Shown here: positions 38,043-48,721 of the stretch, in pieces
Layout of the letters: each line of letters opens with the position of its first letter
Numbering within the stretch: the first letter of the stretch is position 1
DNA from: Stenotrophomonas maltophilia
GTDB taxonomy: Bacteria; Pseudomonadota; Gammaproteobacteria; Xanthomonadales; Xanthomonadaceae
Assembly: GCF_023518235.1 (NCBI RefSeq)
Contig: NZ_CP090423.1
Coordinates: 3,161,001 to 3,225,000, forward strand
Length of the DNA stretch: 64,000 nt
Reading direction: 5' to 3'
Position numbers and translations under genes: made by a program
The notes under the pieces: generated by a model
What the model was told of the DNA's origin: nothing
The model's input: only the letters and a program-made list of their open reading frames with translations
The model's database searches: none

Positions 38043-38168
38043 CGAAACCCTCCCCACCCATGACTGCAGTCACTTGCCCGGACGCCCCGCGCTGGCGAAA
38101 GTCGAGCAGTTGACGTGATCGGTCCGGCGCGTTGCCAACCGCGCGCAAGCGAGAGAGAGAGAAACGCT

Positions 38169-39800
38169 GTGCAACGACGTGAGTTCCTGGCTGTATCCGG
38201 TCTGGGCCTGGCGGGCCTGCTGCTGCCGCATTCCCGTGCCATCGCCGCCGAACAGCTGCTGGCCCCGGTCGACAGCGCCCAGCGCCGGCGCCTGGCCGAA
38301 GTCGCCCTTGCTGCCGCGCGCAGCGCCAAGGCGAGCTACTGCGATGTGCGCATCGGCCGCTACCTCAACCAGTCGGTCATCACCCGCGAGCACCAGGTCG
38401 GCAATGTGACCAACCGCGAATCGTCCGGCGTGGGCGTGCGGGTGATCGTCAACGGGGCCTGGGGCTTCGCCGCCACCCATCAGCAGAGCGAAGCCGCCGT
38501 GCGCGCCGCAGTCGAGCAGGCGGCCGCCATCGCGCGCGCCAACGCCGGTATCCAGACCCGGCCGGTGCAGCTGGCACCGACGCCTGCGGTAGGCGAGGTG
38601 CGCTGGCAGACGCCGGTGCGCAGGAACGCCATGGCGGTGCCGATCCAGGACAAGGTCGAGCTGCTGCTGGCACTCAATGCCGCCGCACTGAATGCGGGCG
38701 CCGACTACATCAATTCCACCCTGTTCCTGGTCAACGAGCAGAAGTACTTCGCCTCCAGCGACGGCTCGTTCATCGACCAGGACATCCACCGCATCTGGCT
38801 GCCGTTCACCGCCACCGCCATCGACAAGGCCAGCGGCAGGTTCCGCACCCGCGCCGGCCTGTCCTCGCCAATGGGCATGGGCTACGAATTCCTCGACGGT
38901 GATGCGCGCGGCAAGGTACAGCTGCCCGGCGGCATCACCGCCTACCGCGATTCCTATGATCCGGTCGAGGACGCCATCGCCGCCGCCCGCCACGCGCGCG
39001 AGAAGCTGAAGGCGCCGTCGGTGAAGCCGGGCAAGTACGACCTGGTGCTGGACCCGTCCAACCTGTTCCTGACCATCCACGAGAACGTCGGCCACCCGCT
39101 GGAGCTGGACCGCGTGCTCGGCTACGAAGCCAACTACGCCGGCACCAGCTTCGCCACGCTGGACAAGCGCGATGCCGGCTTCCGCTGGGGCAGCGACATC
39201 GTCACCTTCTTCGCCGACAAGACCCAGCCGGGCAGCCTCGGCGCGGTCGGCTACGACGATGAAGGGGTGAAGACGCAGCGCTGGGACCTGGTGCGCGACG
39301 GCATCCTGGTCGACTACCAGGCCACCCGCGATGAGGCCCATATCCTCGGCCGCGATGCATCGCACGGCTGCAGCTATGCCGATTCGTGGTCCAGCGTGCA
39401 GTTCCAGCGCATGGCCAACGTCTCGCTGGCACCGGGCCGGACGCCGCTCAGCGTGGAGGACATGATCAAGGACGTGGAGAACGGCATCTACATCCACGGC
39501 CGCGGTTCGTACTCGATCGACCAGCAACGCTACAACGCGCAGTTCGGCGGCCAGCTGTATTACCAGATCAAGGACGGAAAGATCGCCGGCATGGTCGAGG
39601 ATGCGGCCTACCAGATCCGCACGCCGGAGTTCTGGAACGCCTGTACCGCCATCTGCGACGAGCGCGATTTCCGCCTCGGCGGTTCGTTCTTCGATGGCAA
39701 GGGCCAGCCGGGCCAGGTCTCGGCGGTGTCGCACGGTTCGTCCACCACCCGCTTCAACGGCATCAACATCATCAACACCGCGCGCAGTCTCGGCGCATGA
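38169..39800 (+). CDS. Tat-exported TldD-family metallopeptidase, copy 1
   Basis: A 543-residue homologue of TldD with a twin-arginine signal (QRREFLAVSGLGLAGLLLP, cleavage near AIAA/EQ). The zinc motif HENVGH (His 304, His 309; HExxxH of the family) lies in LTIHENVGHPLELDRVLG. GQVSAVSHGSSTTRFNGI closes the barrel. E. coli TldD is cytoplasmic and pairs with TldE to trim microcin B17 and CcdA, so export by Tat is distinctive. It starts with GTG after a GAGAGAGAGA ribosome site. A paralogue follows 30 bp later. It is the first gene of a nine-gene operon. Confidence 0.9.
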   Translation: MQRREFLAVSGLGLAGLLLPHSRAIAAEQLLAPVDSAQRRRLAEVALAAARSAKASYCDVRIGRYLNQSVITREHQVGNVTNRESSGVGVRVIVNGAWGFAATHQQSEAAVRAAVEQAAAIARANAGIQTRPVQLAPTPAVGEVRWQTPVRRNAMAVPIQDKVELLLALNAAALNAGADYINSTLFLVNEQKYFASSDGSFIDQDIHRIWLPFTATAIDKASGRFRTRAGLSSPMGMGYEFLDGDARGKVQLPGGITAYRDSYDPVEDAIAAARHAREKLKAPSVKPGKYDLVLDPSNLFLTIHENVGHPLELDRVLGYEANYAGTSFATLDKRDAGFRWGSDIVTFFADKTQPGSLGAVGYDDEGVKTQRWDLVRDGILVDYQATRDEAHILGRDASHGCSYADSWSSVQFQRMANVSLAPGRTPLSVEDMIKDVENGIYIHGRGSYSIDQQRYNAQFGGQLYYQIKDGKIAGMVEDAAYQIRTPEFWNACTAICDERDFRLGGSFFDGKGQPGQVSAVSHGSSTTRFNGINIINTARSLGA

Positions 39801-39830
39801 GCCACCCATCCTTCGACATGGAGAGCAGCC

Positions 39831-41465
39831 TTGCAAAGACGTGACTTCCTGGCCCTGACCGGGCTTACCGCGGGCGGGCTGATCGTGCCCTCCTTCTTCG
39901 GCAAGGCGATTGCCGCCGAGCAGCTGCAGTCCACCCTCGACCCGGCGCTGAAGAAGCGCCTGGCCGGCGCCGCGCTGCAGGCCGCACGCAGCGCCGGCGC
40001 CACCTACTGCGATGTGCGCATCGGCCGCTACCTGCGCCAGTTCGTGATCACCCGCGAAGACAAGGTGCAGAACGTGGTGAACACCGAGTCGACCGGTGTG
40101 GGCATCCGCGTGATCGTCAACGGCGCGTGGGGCTTTGCTGCCACCAACGCGCTGAGCACCGCCGACGTGGCCCGCGCCGCGCAGCAGGCCGCGGCGATCG
40201 CCAAGGCCAATGCCGGCGTGCAGACCGCGCCGGTGCAGCTGGCCAAGGCGCCGGGCGTTGGCGAGGTGAGCTGGCGCACGCCGATCCGCAAGAATGCGAT
40301 GGAAGTGCCGATCAAGGACAAGGTCGGCCTGCTGCTGGACGTCAACGCCGCGGCGATGGGCGCCGGTGCCAGCTTCGTCAACTCGATGCTGTTCCTGGTC
40401 AACGAACAGAAGTACTTCGCCTCCACCGACGGCTCCTACATCGACCAGGACGTGCACCGCATCTGGGCGCCAATGACGGTCACCGCCATCGACAAGGCCA
40501 GCGGCAAGTTCCGCACCCGCGAAGGTCTGTCCGCGCCGATGGGCCTGGGCTACGAATACCTGGACGGCGCGGCCAGCGGCAAGGTGCTCACGCCCAACGG
40601 CGTGGTGAACTACGGTTCGTCCTACGACATGAAGGAGGACGCCATCGCAGCGGCCAAGCAGGCGCAGGAGAAGTTGAAGGCGCCGTCGGTCAAGCCCGGC
40701 AAATACGACCTGGTGCTCGACCCGTCGCATACCTGGCTGACCATTCACGAGTCGATCGGCCACCCGCTGGAGCTGGACCGCGTGCTCGGCTACGAGGCCA
40801 ACTACGCCGGCACCAGCTTCGCCACCCTGGACAAGCGCGAGCAGCATTTCCAGTACGGCAGCGAGCTGGTCAACATCTTCGCCGACAAGACCCAGCCGGG
40901 CAGCCTGGGCGCGGTCGCCTACGACGACGAAGGCGTGAAGTGCAAGCGCTGGGATCTGATCAGCGACGGCAAGCTGGTCGATTACCAGACCATCCGCGAC
41001 CAGGCCCACATCCTGGGCAAGACCGAGTCCGATGGCTGCTGCTACGCCGATTCGTGGTCCAGCGTGCAGTTCCAGCGCATGGCCAACGTGTCGATGGCGC
41101 CGGGCAAGAAGCCGCTTAGCGTGCCGGACCTGATCAAGGACGTGGAGAACGGCATCTACATCATCGGTGACGGCTCGTTCTCGATCGACCAGCAGCGCTA
41201 CAACGCGCAGTTCGGCGGCCAGCTGTTCTACGAGATCAAGAACGGCCAGATCACCCGCATGCTGGAAGACGTGGCCTACCAGATCCGCACACCGGAATTC
41301 TGGAATGCCTGCACCGCCGTGGCCGACGAGCGCGACTACCGCCTGGGCGGTTCGTTCTTCGACGGCAAGGGCCAGCCGGGCCAGGTCTCGGCGGTCTCGC
41401 ACGGTTCGTCGACCGCGCGCTTCAACGGCATCAACGTCATCAACACCGCACGCAGCCTCGGCTGA
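39831..41465 (+). CDS. Tat-exported TldD-family metallopeptidase, copy 2
   Basis: A 544-residue paralogue of the preceding gene, collinear throughout and nearly identical over many stretches (for example the last 30 residues). The Tat signal QRRDFLALTGLTAGGLIVP ends near AIAA/EQ. The zinc motif is HESIGH (His 306, His 311). It starts with TTG, an unusual start that implies low translation unless coupled. Both copies keep the metal ligands, so both may be active, perhaps as a heteromer with the TldE-like protein encoded next. The duplication is in direct tandem. Confidence 0.9.
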   Translation: MQRRDFLALTGLTAGGLIVPSFFGKAIAAEQLQSTLDPALKKRLAGAALQAARSAGATYCDVRIGRYLRQFVITREDKVQNVVNTESTGVGIRVIVNGAWGFAATNALSTADVARAAQQAAAIAKANAGVQTAPVQLAKAPGVGEVSWRTPIRKNAMEVPIKDKVGLLLDVNAAAMGAGASFVNSMLFLVNEQKYFASTDGSYIDQDVHRIWAPMTVTAIDKASGKFRTREGLSAPMGLGYEYLDGAASGKVLTPNGVVNYGSSYDMKEDAIAAAKQAQEKLKAPSVKPGKYDLVLDPSHTWLTIHESIGHPLELDRVLGYEANYAGTSFATLDKREQHFQYGSELVNIFADKTQPGSLGAVAYDDEGVKCKRWDLISDGKLVDYQTIRDQAHILGKTESDGCCYADSWSSVQFQRMANVSMAPGKKPLSVPDLIKDVENGIYIIGDGSFSIDQQRYNAQFGGQLFYEIKNGQITRMLEDVAYQIRTPEFWNACTAVADERDYRLGGSFFDGKGQPGQVSAVSHGSSTARFNGINVINTARSLG

Positions 41466-41486
41466 CCGGTCAGGAGCCCTTACACC

Positions 41487-42821
41487 ATGAGTATCTTCAC
41501 CGAAGCCCAGGCCAAGGCCATCCTCGACAAGGTCATCGCCCTGTCCAAGGCCGACGAGTGCACCGCCGTGCTGGCCGGCGCGATCAGCGGCAACATCCGT
41601 TTCGCGCTGAACAATGTTTCCACCAGCGGGATTGTCGACAACACCGAACTGGCCGTCACCGTGGCCTTCGGCAAGCGCGTGGGCACCGCCTCGATCAACG
41701 AGTTCGACGACGCCGCGCTGGAACGCGTGGTGCGCCGTGCCGAAGACCTGGCCCGCCTGGCGCCGGAAAACCCGGAGTTCATGCCCGCCATCGGCAAGCA
41801 GAGCTACCGCGCCAGCCCGACCTTCAGCGAATCCACCGCCGCGATCGATCCGGCCTTCCGCGCCAAGGTCGCCGCCGATTCAATCGCACCGTGCCGTGGC
41901 AACGGGCTCATTGCCGCCGGCTTCCTCGAAGACGGCCAGGGCTTCCAGGCCACCGCCAACAGCAACGGCAACTTCGCCTACCAGCGCACCACCAACTTCG
42001 ATTACACCTGCACCGTGCGCACCGAAGATGGTCGCGGCTCGGGCTGGGTCGGCCGCAACCTGAAGGACGCCGCCGACTTCAAGGCCGAGCAGGACATCCG
42101 CATCGCCATGCGCAAGGCCACCGAATCGGCCGAAGCCAAGGCGCTGGAACCGGGCAAGTACACGGTGATCCTGGAGCCGGCCGCGGCCGCCGGCCTGATC
42201 AGCTTCATGATGAATTTCTTCAGCGCCCGCTCGGCCGATGAAGGCCGCAGCTTCCTGTCGAAGAAGGGCGGCGGCAACAAGCTGGGCGAGCAGGTCTACG
42301 ATCCCCGCGTGACCATGTTCGCCGACCCGTGGCACCCGGATGCGCCGGTACTGCCGTGGGACAACGACGGCTTGCCGCGCGAACGCATGGCCATCATCGA
42401 GAACGGCAAGGTGGCCAACCTGGACTACTCGCGCTTCTGGGCACAGAAGCAGGGCAAGACCGCCAAGGCCTCGCCGGGCAACCTGCTGATGAGCGGTGGC
42501 GAGAAGAGCACCGCCGAGCTGGTGCGCGGCACCCAGAAGGGCATCCTGGTCACCCGCACCTGGTACATCCGCATGGTCGATCCGCAGACCGTGCTGCTGA
42601 CCGGCCTGACCCGCGACGGCACCTTCTACATCGAGAACGGCCAGATCAAGCACCCGGTGAAGAACTTCCGCTTCAACGAATCGCCGGTGATCATGCTCAA
42701 CAACATCGAAGAGCTGGGCAAGCCGGTGCGTGTGGCCGGTGATGAATCCAGCTACGTGATGATGATCCCGCCGATGAAGCTGCGCGATTTCACCTTCACC
42801 TCGCTGTCCGACGCGGTCTGA
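41487..42821 (+). CDS. TldE/PmbA-family protein
   Basis: The 444-residue partner type of TldD, which lacks the zinc motif. It starts MSIFTEAQAKAILDKVIALSKADEC, and the family segments TELAVTVAFGKRVGTASINEFD and FMMNFFSARSADEGRSFLSKK are visible. A C-terminal RGTQKGILVTRTWYIRMVD matches the late TldE fold. There is no Tat or Sec signal, unlike both TldD copies, so it must either stay inside or travel with a signal-bearing partner. AGGAGCCCTTACACC precedes the ATG. The stop overlaps the next start (TGATG). Confidence 0.9.
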   Translation: MSIFTEAQAKAILDKVIALSKADECTAVLAGAISGNIRFALNNVSTSGIVDNTELAVTVAFGKRVGTASINEFDDAALERVVRRAEDLARLAPENPEFMPAIGKQSYRASPTFSESTAAIDPAFRAKVAADSIAPCRGNGLIAAGFLEDGQGFQATANSNGNFAYQRTTNFDYTCTVRTEDGRGSGWVGRNLKDAADFKAEQDIRIAMRKATESAEAKALEPGKYTVILEPAAAAGLISFMMNFFSARSADEGRSFLSKKGGGNKLGEQVYDPRVTMFADPWHPDAPVLPWDNDGLPRERMAIIENGKVANLDYSRFWAQKQGKTAKASPGNLLMSGGEKSTAELVRGTQKGILVTRTWYIRMVDPQTVLLTGLTRDGTFYIENGQIKHPVKNFRFNESPVIMLNNIEELGKPVRVAGDESSYVMMIPPMKLRDFTFTSLSDAV

Positions 42822-43528
42822 TGGATCGCCGGGCCTGCCTGCGCTGGTTGGCTGCTGCCGCTTCGGCGGCGGCGCTGCCGGCCTGGGCGCAGGCAGGCCC
42901 GCGCAGTTCGCGCTACGACTTCTGGTTCACCCGCCTGCAGTACGACTCGGGCGACTGGGACGTGGACGCGCGCATGCCGTCCAACCTGATCACCTCGCTG
43001 ATCGACTACACCTCGCTGCGGGTGGACCCGCAGGAACATGTGGTGGCGCTGGCCGATCCGCGCATGCTGGAGGCGCCGTTCTGCTACCTGGCCGGGCACA
43101 CGCTGGTCGAGTTCAACGCCGCCGAACGGCAGAACTTCGTGCGCTACGTGCGCAACGGTGGCTTCGTCTTCGTCGATGACTGCAACCATGACATCGACGG
43201 CCTGTTCGCCACCTCGTTCGAGGCGCAGATGGGCCGCCTGTTCGGCCCGAAGGCATTGCAGAAGCTGCCCAACAGCCACGCGCTGTACCGCAGCTTCTTC
43301 CACTTCCCCGACGGCCCGCCCGCCACCAGCTTCGAGCTCAACGGCTGGGGCGACGACCTGGTGCACGACTACCTGAAGGGCATCGACGTCGATGGCCGCC
43401 TGGGCCTGCTCTACAGCAACAAGGACTACGGCTGCGAGTGGGACTACGACTGGCGCAACAAGCGTTTCCTGGCCGAAGACAACACCCGCTTCGGCGTCAA
43501 CATCGTGATGTACGCGTTGAACAATTGA
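42821..43528 (+). CDS. DUF4159 exported protein
   Basis: The 235-residue precursor has a short signal (MDRRACLRWLAAAASAAALPAWA/QA; an RR start hints at Tat). The DUF4159 domain contains FTRLQYDSGDWDVDARMPSN, a ThuA/glutamine-amidotransferase-like strand VRNGGFVFVDDCNHD, and CEWDYDWRNKRFLAEDNTRFGVNI. DUF4159 proteins often sit beside MoxR-DUF58 modules, as here. The start overlaps the TldE-like stop by one base, so they are translationally coupled. Enzymatic activity is unknown. Confidence 0.88.
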   Translation: MDRRACLRWLAAAASAAALPAWAQAGPRSSRYDFWFTRLQYDSGDWDVDARMPSNLITSLIDYTSLRVDPQEHVVALADPRMLEAPFCYLAGHTLVEFNAAERQNFVRYVRNGGFVFVDDCNHDIDGLFATSFEAQMGRLFGPKALQKLPNSHALYRSFFHFPDGPPATSFELNGWGDDLVHDYLKGIDVDGRLGLLYSNKDYGCEWDYDWRNKRFLAEDNTRFGVNIVMYALNN

Positions 43529-43544
43529 TAGGACCTGCACGCCC

Positions 43545-44528
<984 letters not shown>

Positions 44529-44535
44529 TCCACGC

Positions 44536-45428
44536 GTGAACGCAGGTGCCCCGCTGACGTTGCCACCGGAACTGCGCGCGCGCCTGCGCCTGCTGCGGTT
44601 GCGGCCGCGCCTGGCCAGCGGTGCCAGTGGCATCGGCCAGCACGCCAGCCGCAGCCGTGGTGCCGGCCTGGAATTCGCCCAGTACCGCGCCTATGAGCCC
44701 GGCGACGAACTGCGCCAGATCGACTGGAAGCTGTACGCGCGTTCGGACCGCTTCTTCGTGCGCGAATCCGAGCGCGAGAGCCCGATCACCCTCTGGCTGC
44801 TACTCGATGCCACCGCCTCGGCCGGCCAGGCTGATCGCGCGGCACCACAGCGCACGCGACTGGACCATATGCGTGGCGTGGCGGCGTGCCTGGTTGAACT
44901 GGCCCTGCAACAGGGTGATCGCTTCGGCCTGTTGGCCGTCAATGGCGACGGCCTGCAGCTGGTGCCGGCCGCGAGCGGTGCGCGCCAGCGCGACCGTGTG
45001 TATCTGCAATTGCAGGCGCTGCAGGCACGGGGCGGCTGGCCGCTGAGCGAGCGCCTGCGCCCACTGTGGGAACGCGTGCGCCCGGGCGACCTGCTGCTGG
45101 CCATCGGCGATGGCTTCGACGAGGCCGGTATCGTGCTGCTGGAGCAACTGGCCAGCGCCCGCCGCGAAGTGGCACTGCTGCAGATCCTGAGCGCCGACGA
45201 GCGCGACTTCCCGTTCGATGCCGGCCATCGCTTCCGCGACCCGGAGACCGGTGAGGAGCTGCTGGGCGATGGCGCAGCGATCCGCGCCGATTATCTGCAA
45301 CGGTTCGCCGGTGCGCGCAGCGCGCTGCAGGCGCGCCTGCAGGCCGGTGGCATCGCCAGCGCCACCGGCTGGCTCGACCAGCCGTTGGACCAGCCCCTGC
45401 AGGCCCTGTTCGGCCGCGGAGGCGGCGC

Positions 45429-45432
<4 letters not shown>
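44536..45432 (+). CDS. DUF58 protein (VWA-like), MoxR partner
   Basis: The 298-residue soluble protein shows the DUF58 signature GAGLEFAQYRAYEPGDELRQIDWK (about 43-65), then a VWA-like fold with LWLLLDATASAG in place of a canonical DxSxS MIDAS loop (DATAS), so metal binding is weakened. It starts with GTG, and the frame extends upstream into moxR. The stop overlaps the next start by 4 bp. With MoxR and a BatA-type membrane protein it forms the usual MoxR-DUF58-BatA trio. Confidence 0.9.
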
Positions 45433-46546
<1,114 letters not shown>

Positions 46547-46550
<4 letters not shown>

Positions 46551-48721
46551 GTACCCTGCAGCACGCCTGGCAGCGCGCACGACGACGACGCGCGCTCATC
46601 ACCCTGCTGCTGGGCCTGCCCTGGGCATTGGCCGCCACGGTGCTGGCCCTGCGCCTGGCCGGCTTCGACCTCGCCTGTGTGGTCGGCACGGTCAGCCTGC
46701 TTGCCTGCGCGGCGCTGGCCACTGCGCGCGCGCGCCGGCTGGACCGGCAGTGGCTGCAACGCCAGCTCGATGGCAGCGGTGCCAGTGAGGACAGTGCCGA
46801 TCTGCTGTTCGCCGACACCACCGCGCTCAATCCGCTGCAGCAGCGCCAGCGCACGCATGTGCTGGCGACGCTGCAACATGCCATGCCGGAGCTTCGCCCG
46901 CGCTGGCCGCGCACGGTGCTGGCCGTGAGCTGGATCGCAGGCCTGGCCATCGCGCTGCTGGCACTGGGTTGGCCACGCCCGGGCAACGGCCCCGGCGCGG
47001 CTGTCCCCGTGGTGCCAGGCACCTCCCTGCCCGCCGGCCCGTTGCGTCTGCAATCGAGCCGCCTGCGCATCGACGCACCGGCCTATACCGGCCAGGCCAC
47101 ACTCACCCAGAACGCGCTGGATGCCAAGGTGCCCGCCGACAGCCGCCTGTCCTGGTCGCTGCGCTTTGACCGTGCGCCGATCAGGGCGTGGTTGCAGTTC
47201 CACGATGGTCGCCGCCTGCCGCTGCGCGAGCAGGACGGCCAATGGCAGGCCCAGGACGTGGCACGCGCGCCGGTGCTGTATCGCGTGGTGAGCGAACCGG
47301 CACTGGCCGAAACCCGCCTGCATCGGCTGGACGTGGTGGCCGATCGCGCGCCCAGCGTGCGCGTGCTGGAACCGGCTGCCAGCCTGGTACTGGGCACGCC
47401 CGGGCAACGGCAATGGGCGCTGCGCTTCGAGGCCAACGACGATTACGGCGTGGCCGCACAGGCGACCCTGTCGATCACCACCACCCAGGGCAGCGGCGAG
47501 AACATCACCTTCCTCAAGCGCAGTGTCCGCCTCACCGGCAGTGGCGAGCCGAGCGCACGGCGCTTCGCGCATACCCTCGATCTGGCCGCGCTGGGTGCGC
47601 AGCCCGGCAACGATGTGATCGCCCAGCTGGAGGTGCGCGACAACCACGCACCGGTAGCGCAGGTGGGACGCAGCAGCAGCGTGATCCTGCGCCTGCCCAG
47701 TGCCGAAGTGGCACTCGGCGCCGAGCTGGAAGGCCGCATCAAGAAGACGCTGCCGGCCTACTTCCGCAGCCAGCGCCAGATCATCATCGACGCCGAGGCG
47801 TTGATCCGCCAGCAGCGCAGCCTGGGCGCCGAGGACTTCGTCAAACGCAGCGACGCTATCGGTGTCGACCAGCGCATCCTGCGCCTGCGCTATGGCCAGT
47901 TCCTGGGCGAGGAAAGTGAGGGCGCGCCCAGGCCACCGCCGACCAGCGACCTGCCCACCAGCGATACGCCTACCGCAGACCGCCATGACGACGATCACGA
48001 TCACGATCACGACCATGGCACAGACGCAGGCGCACACGACGAGCATGGCCACGATCATGGCGGCAGTGCCGGCAACGCCGATACGCCGCCGGTGTTCGGC
48101 AGTGCCACCGATGTGCTGTCCGAGTACGGCCACACCCACGACCACGCCGAGGCAGCCACCCTGCTCGACCCGCAGACGCGCGCCACACTGAAGGCGGCGC
48201 TGGACCAGATGTGGTCGGCCGAAGGCGAGCTGCGCCAGGGCCGCCCGCAGCAGGCACTGCCGTTCGCATACAAGGCGCTGGGCTTCATCAAGCAGGTGCA
48301 GCAGGCCGAACGCATCTACCTGGCGCGGGTCGGGCCGGAGCTGCCGCCGATCGATGAAAGCCGCCGGCTGGGCGGTGATCGCGCCGGACTGGCCAGCCGC
48401 GAACTGCCGTTGGCCGCACGCACGCCGCCGGATCCGGACATTGTTGAAGCCTGGCAGCGACTCGGCGACGACGCCGGCGCCCTTGATCTGGATGCACTGG
48501 CCGGCTGGCAGCAGCGCAACGCCGCCTACCTGCCCGACGCACTGGATCTGGCCGCCGCCATCGAACAGCTGCGCATCGAACCCGGCTGCGGCAACTGCCG
48601 TCAACGCCTGCGCGCGCAGCTGTGGCGTGCCCTGCAGCGACCGTTGCCACAGGTGATGCGGCGCAGCGCCGCCGATGCGATGGGGCAGCGCTATCTCGAC
48701 GCGCTGGAGGCGCAGCCATGA
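46547..48721 (+). CDS. DUF4175-like large membrane protein with a His-rich loop
   Basis: The 724-residue protein has two or three N-terminal membrane helices (about 19-37, 43-60 and 123-142), then a large exported part beginning with Ig-like strands (RLRIDAPAYTGQATLTQNAL). Residues about 478-505 are a His/Asp-rich segment (DDDHDHDHDHG, HDEHGHDHGG) likely to bind metal ions. C-terminal helices contain EGELRQGRPQQALPFAYKAL. Cys-x-x-Cys (CGNC) near the end could bind metal or be redox-active. It overlaps both neighbours by 4 bp. The family is assigned by plan rather than motif. Confidence 0.8.

Larger units (their letters stand above)
37492..38168. other. 677-bp repeat-filled gap
   Basis: No plausible gene. 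It holds a TGCAA-loop hairpin (37546-37564), element copy C (minus), a GGGGTC palindrome with a following T-run (37750-37796), a SMAG-like palindrome, element copy D (plus), a second TGCAA-loop hairpin (38024-38042) and the tldD operon promoter region. The layout repeats that of 31711-32312. Confidence 0.85.

Noticed and set aside
31711..38168. Composite transposon formed by the two repeat nests
   Set aside because: No transposase, no target-site duplication visible, and the inner genes have the same base use as the surroundings.
38070..41402. 1110-codon open frame opposite the tldD genes
   Set aside because: Same cause: antisense to two well-identified tldD genes, repetitive because the genes beneath it are repeated.
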